DNA of 5,711 nucleotides. It comes from Candidatus Aminicenantota bacterium (GTDB lineage Bacteria > Acidobacteriota > Aminicenantia > UBA2199). The position numbers were made by a program, and so were the translations under genes. The notes under the pieces are model-generated. The model was not told the origin of the DNA and made no database searches. It worked only from the letters and a program-made list of their open reading frames with translations. Where the stretch lies: NCBI GenBank assembly GCA_030639705.1, contig DAOWKX010000211.1, forward strand, positions 1-5,711. Direction: 5' to 3'. Within the stretch, counting starts at the first letter, position 1. The number at the start of each line of letters is the position of its first letter. Shown piece by piece: positions 5,623-5,711 of this stretch.

Positions 5623-5711
5623 ATGAAAAAAATAGTATTATTGGCATTATTTTGTCTTATTTTTGTCGGCTATGGTTTTTCATTGAACGATGCCCGACTC
5701 TTAAGAACGCC
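5623..5711 (+). CDS. N-terminus of an exported protein, possibly tricorn-like S41 peptidase (3' end outside window)
   Basis: ATG at 5623 opens a frame that runs off the window after 29 complete codons. KK at 2-3, a hydrophobic core (IVLLALFCLIFVGYGF) and a likely cleavage site around residues 19-23 form a clear signal peptide. AAGGAGG at 5611-5617, 5 bases upstream, is a strong ribosome binding site. The first mature residues, NDARLLRTP, resemble the start of exported tricorn-type S41 peptidases, whose mature part begins with an ARLLR-(F/Y)-P-like strand before the beta-propeller. That match is nine residues from memory and is only suggestive. C11 is not placed as a lipobox cysteine. Confidence 0.7.
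   Translation, partial: MKKIVLLALFCLIFVGYGFSLNDARLLRT

Overview
The window comes from a Gram-negative-type bacterial chromosome, moderately AT-rich outside the genes. It shows a lipoprotein signal, exported proteins, strong AGGAGG-type ribosome binding sites, a textbook sigma-54 promoter and a near-consensus sigma-70 promoter. The lineage cannot be fixed from the sequence. A deltaproteobacterial-like or Acidobacteriota/Aminicenantes-like organism would fit the gene types (FHA-membrane protein, MinD-type ATPase, HNH-repeat protein, a possible tricorn-like peptidase), but this is a low-confidence inference.

Left part (1-1941, plus strand). The 3' tail of an unidentified protein ends at 91 and is followed by a strong hairpin. 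A long non-coding stretch then holds two adjacent dyad symmetries (234-264) and a perfect -24/-12 sigma-54 promoter (371-386). Downstream lie a possible 14-codon leader ORF, a 334-residue exported protein made of two tandem copies of one cysteine-paired module, and a small putative lipoprotein with an NTF2/DUF4878-like layout. These probably form one sigma-54-driven unit of cell-envelope proteins.

Middle part (2014-4240, minus strand). Two genes form a likely operon. The first encodes a 310-residue protein with two homing-endonuclease-associated (HNH-repeat) DNA-binding-like repeats and a C-terminal PD-(D/E)XK-like domain. The second encodes a 407-residue MinD/ParA-type ATPase with a large insertion and a C-terminal extension. 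A nuclease-like or DNA-binding protein paired with a deviant-Walker ATPase is the most likely undescribed system in the window.

Right part (4241-5711). A divergent promoter region separates that pair from a plus-strand gene for a membrane protein with an N-terminal FHA (phosphothreonine-binding) domain and four predicted membrane helices. The window ends inside a new gene that encodes a signal peptide and may be a tricorn-like S41 peptidase.
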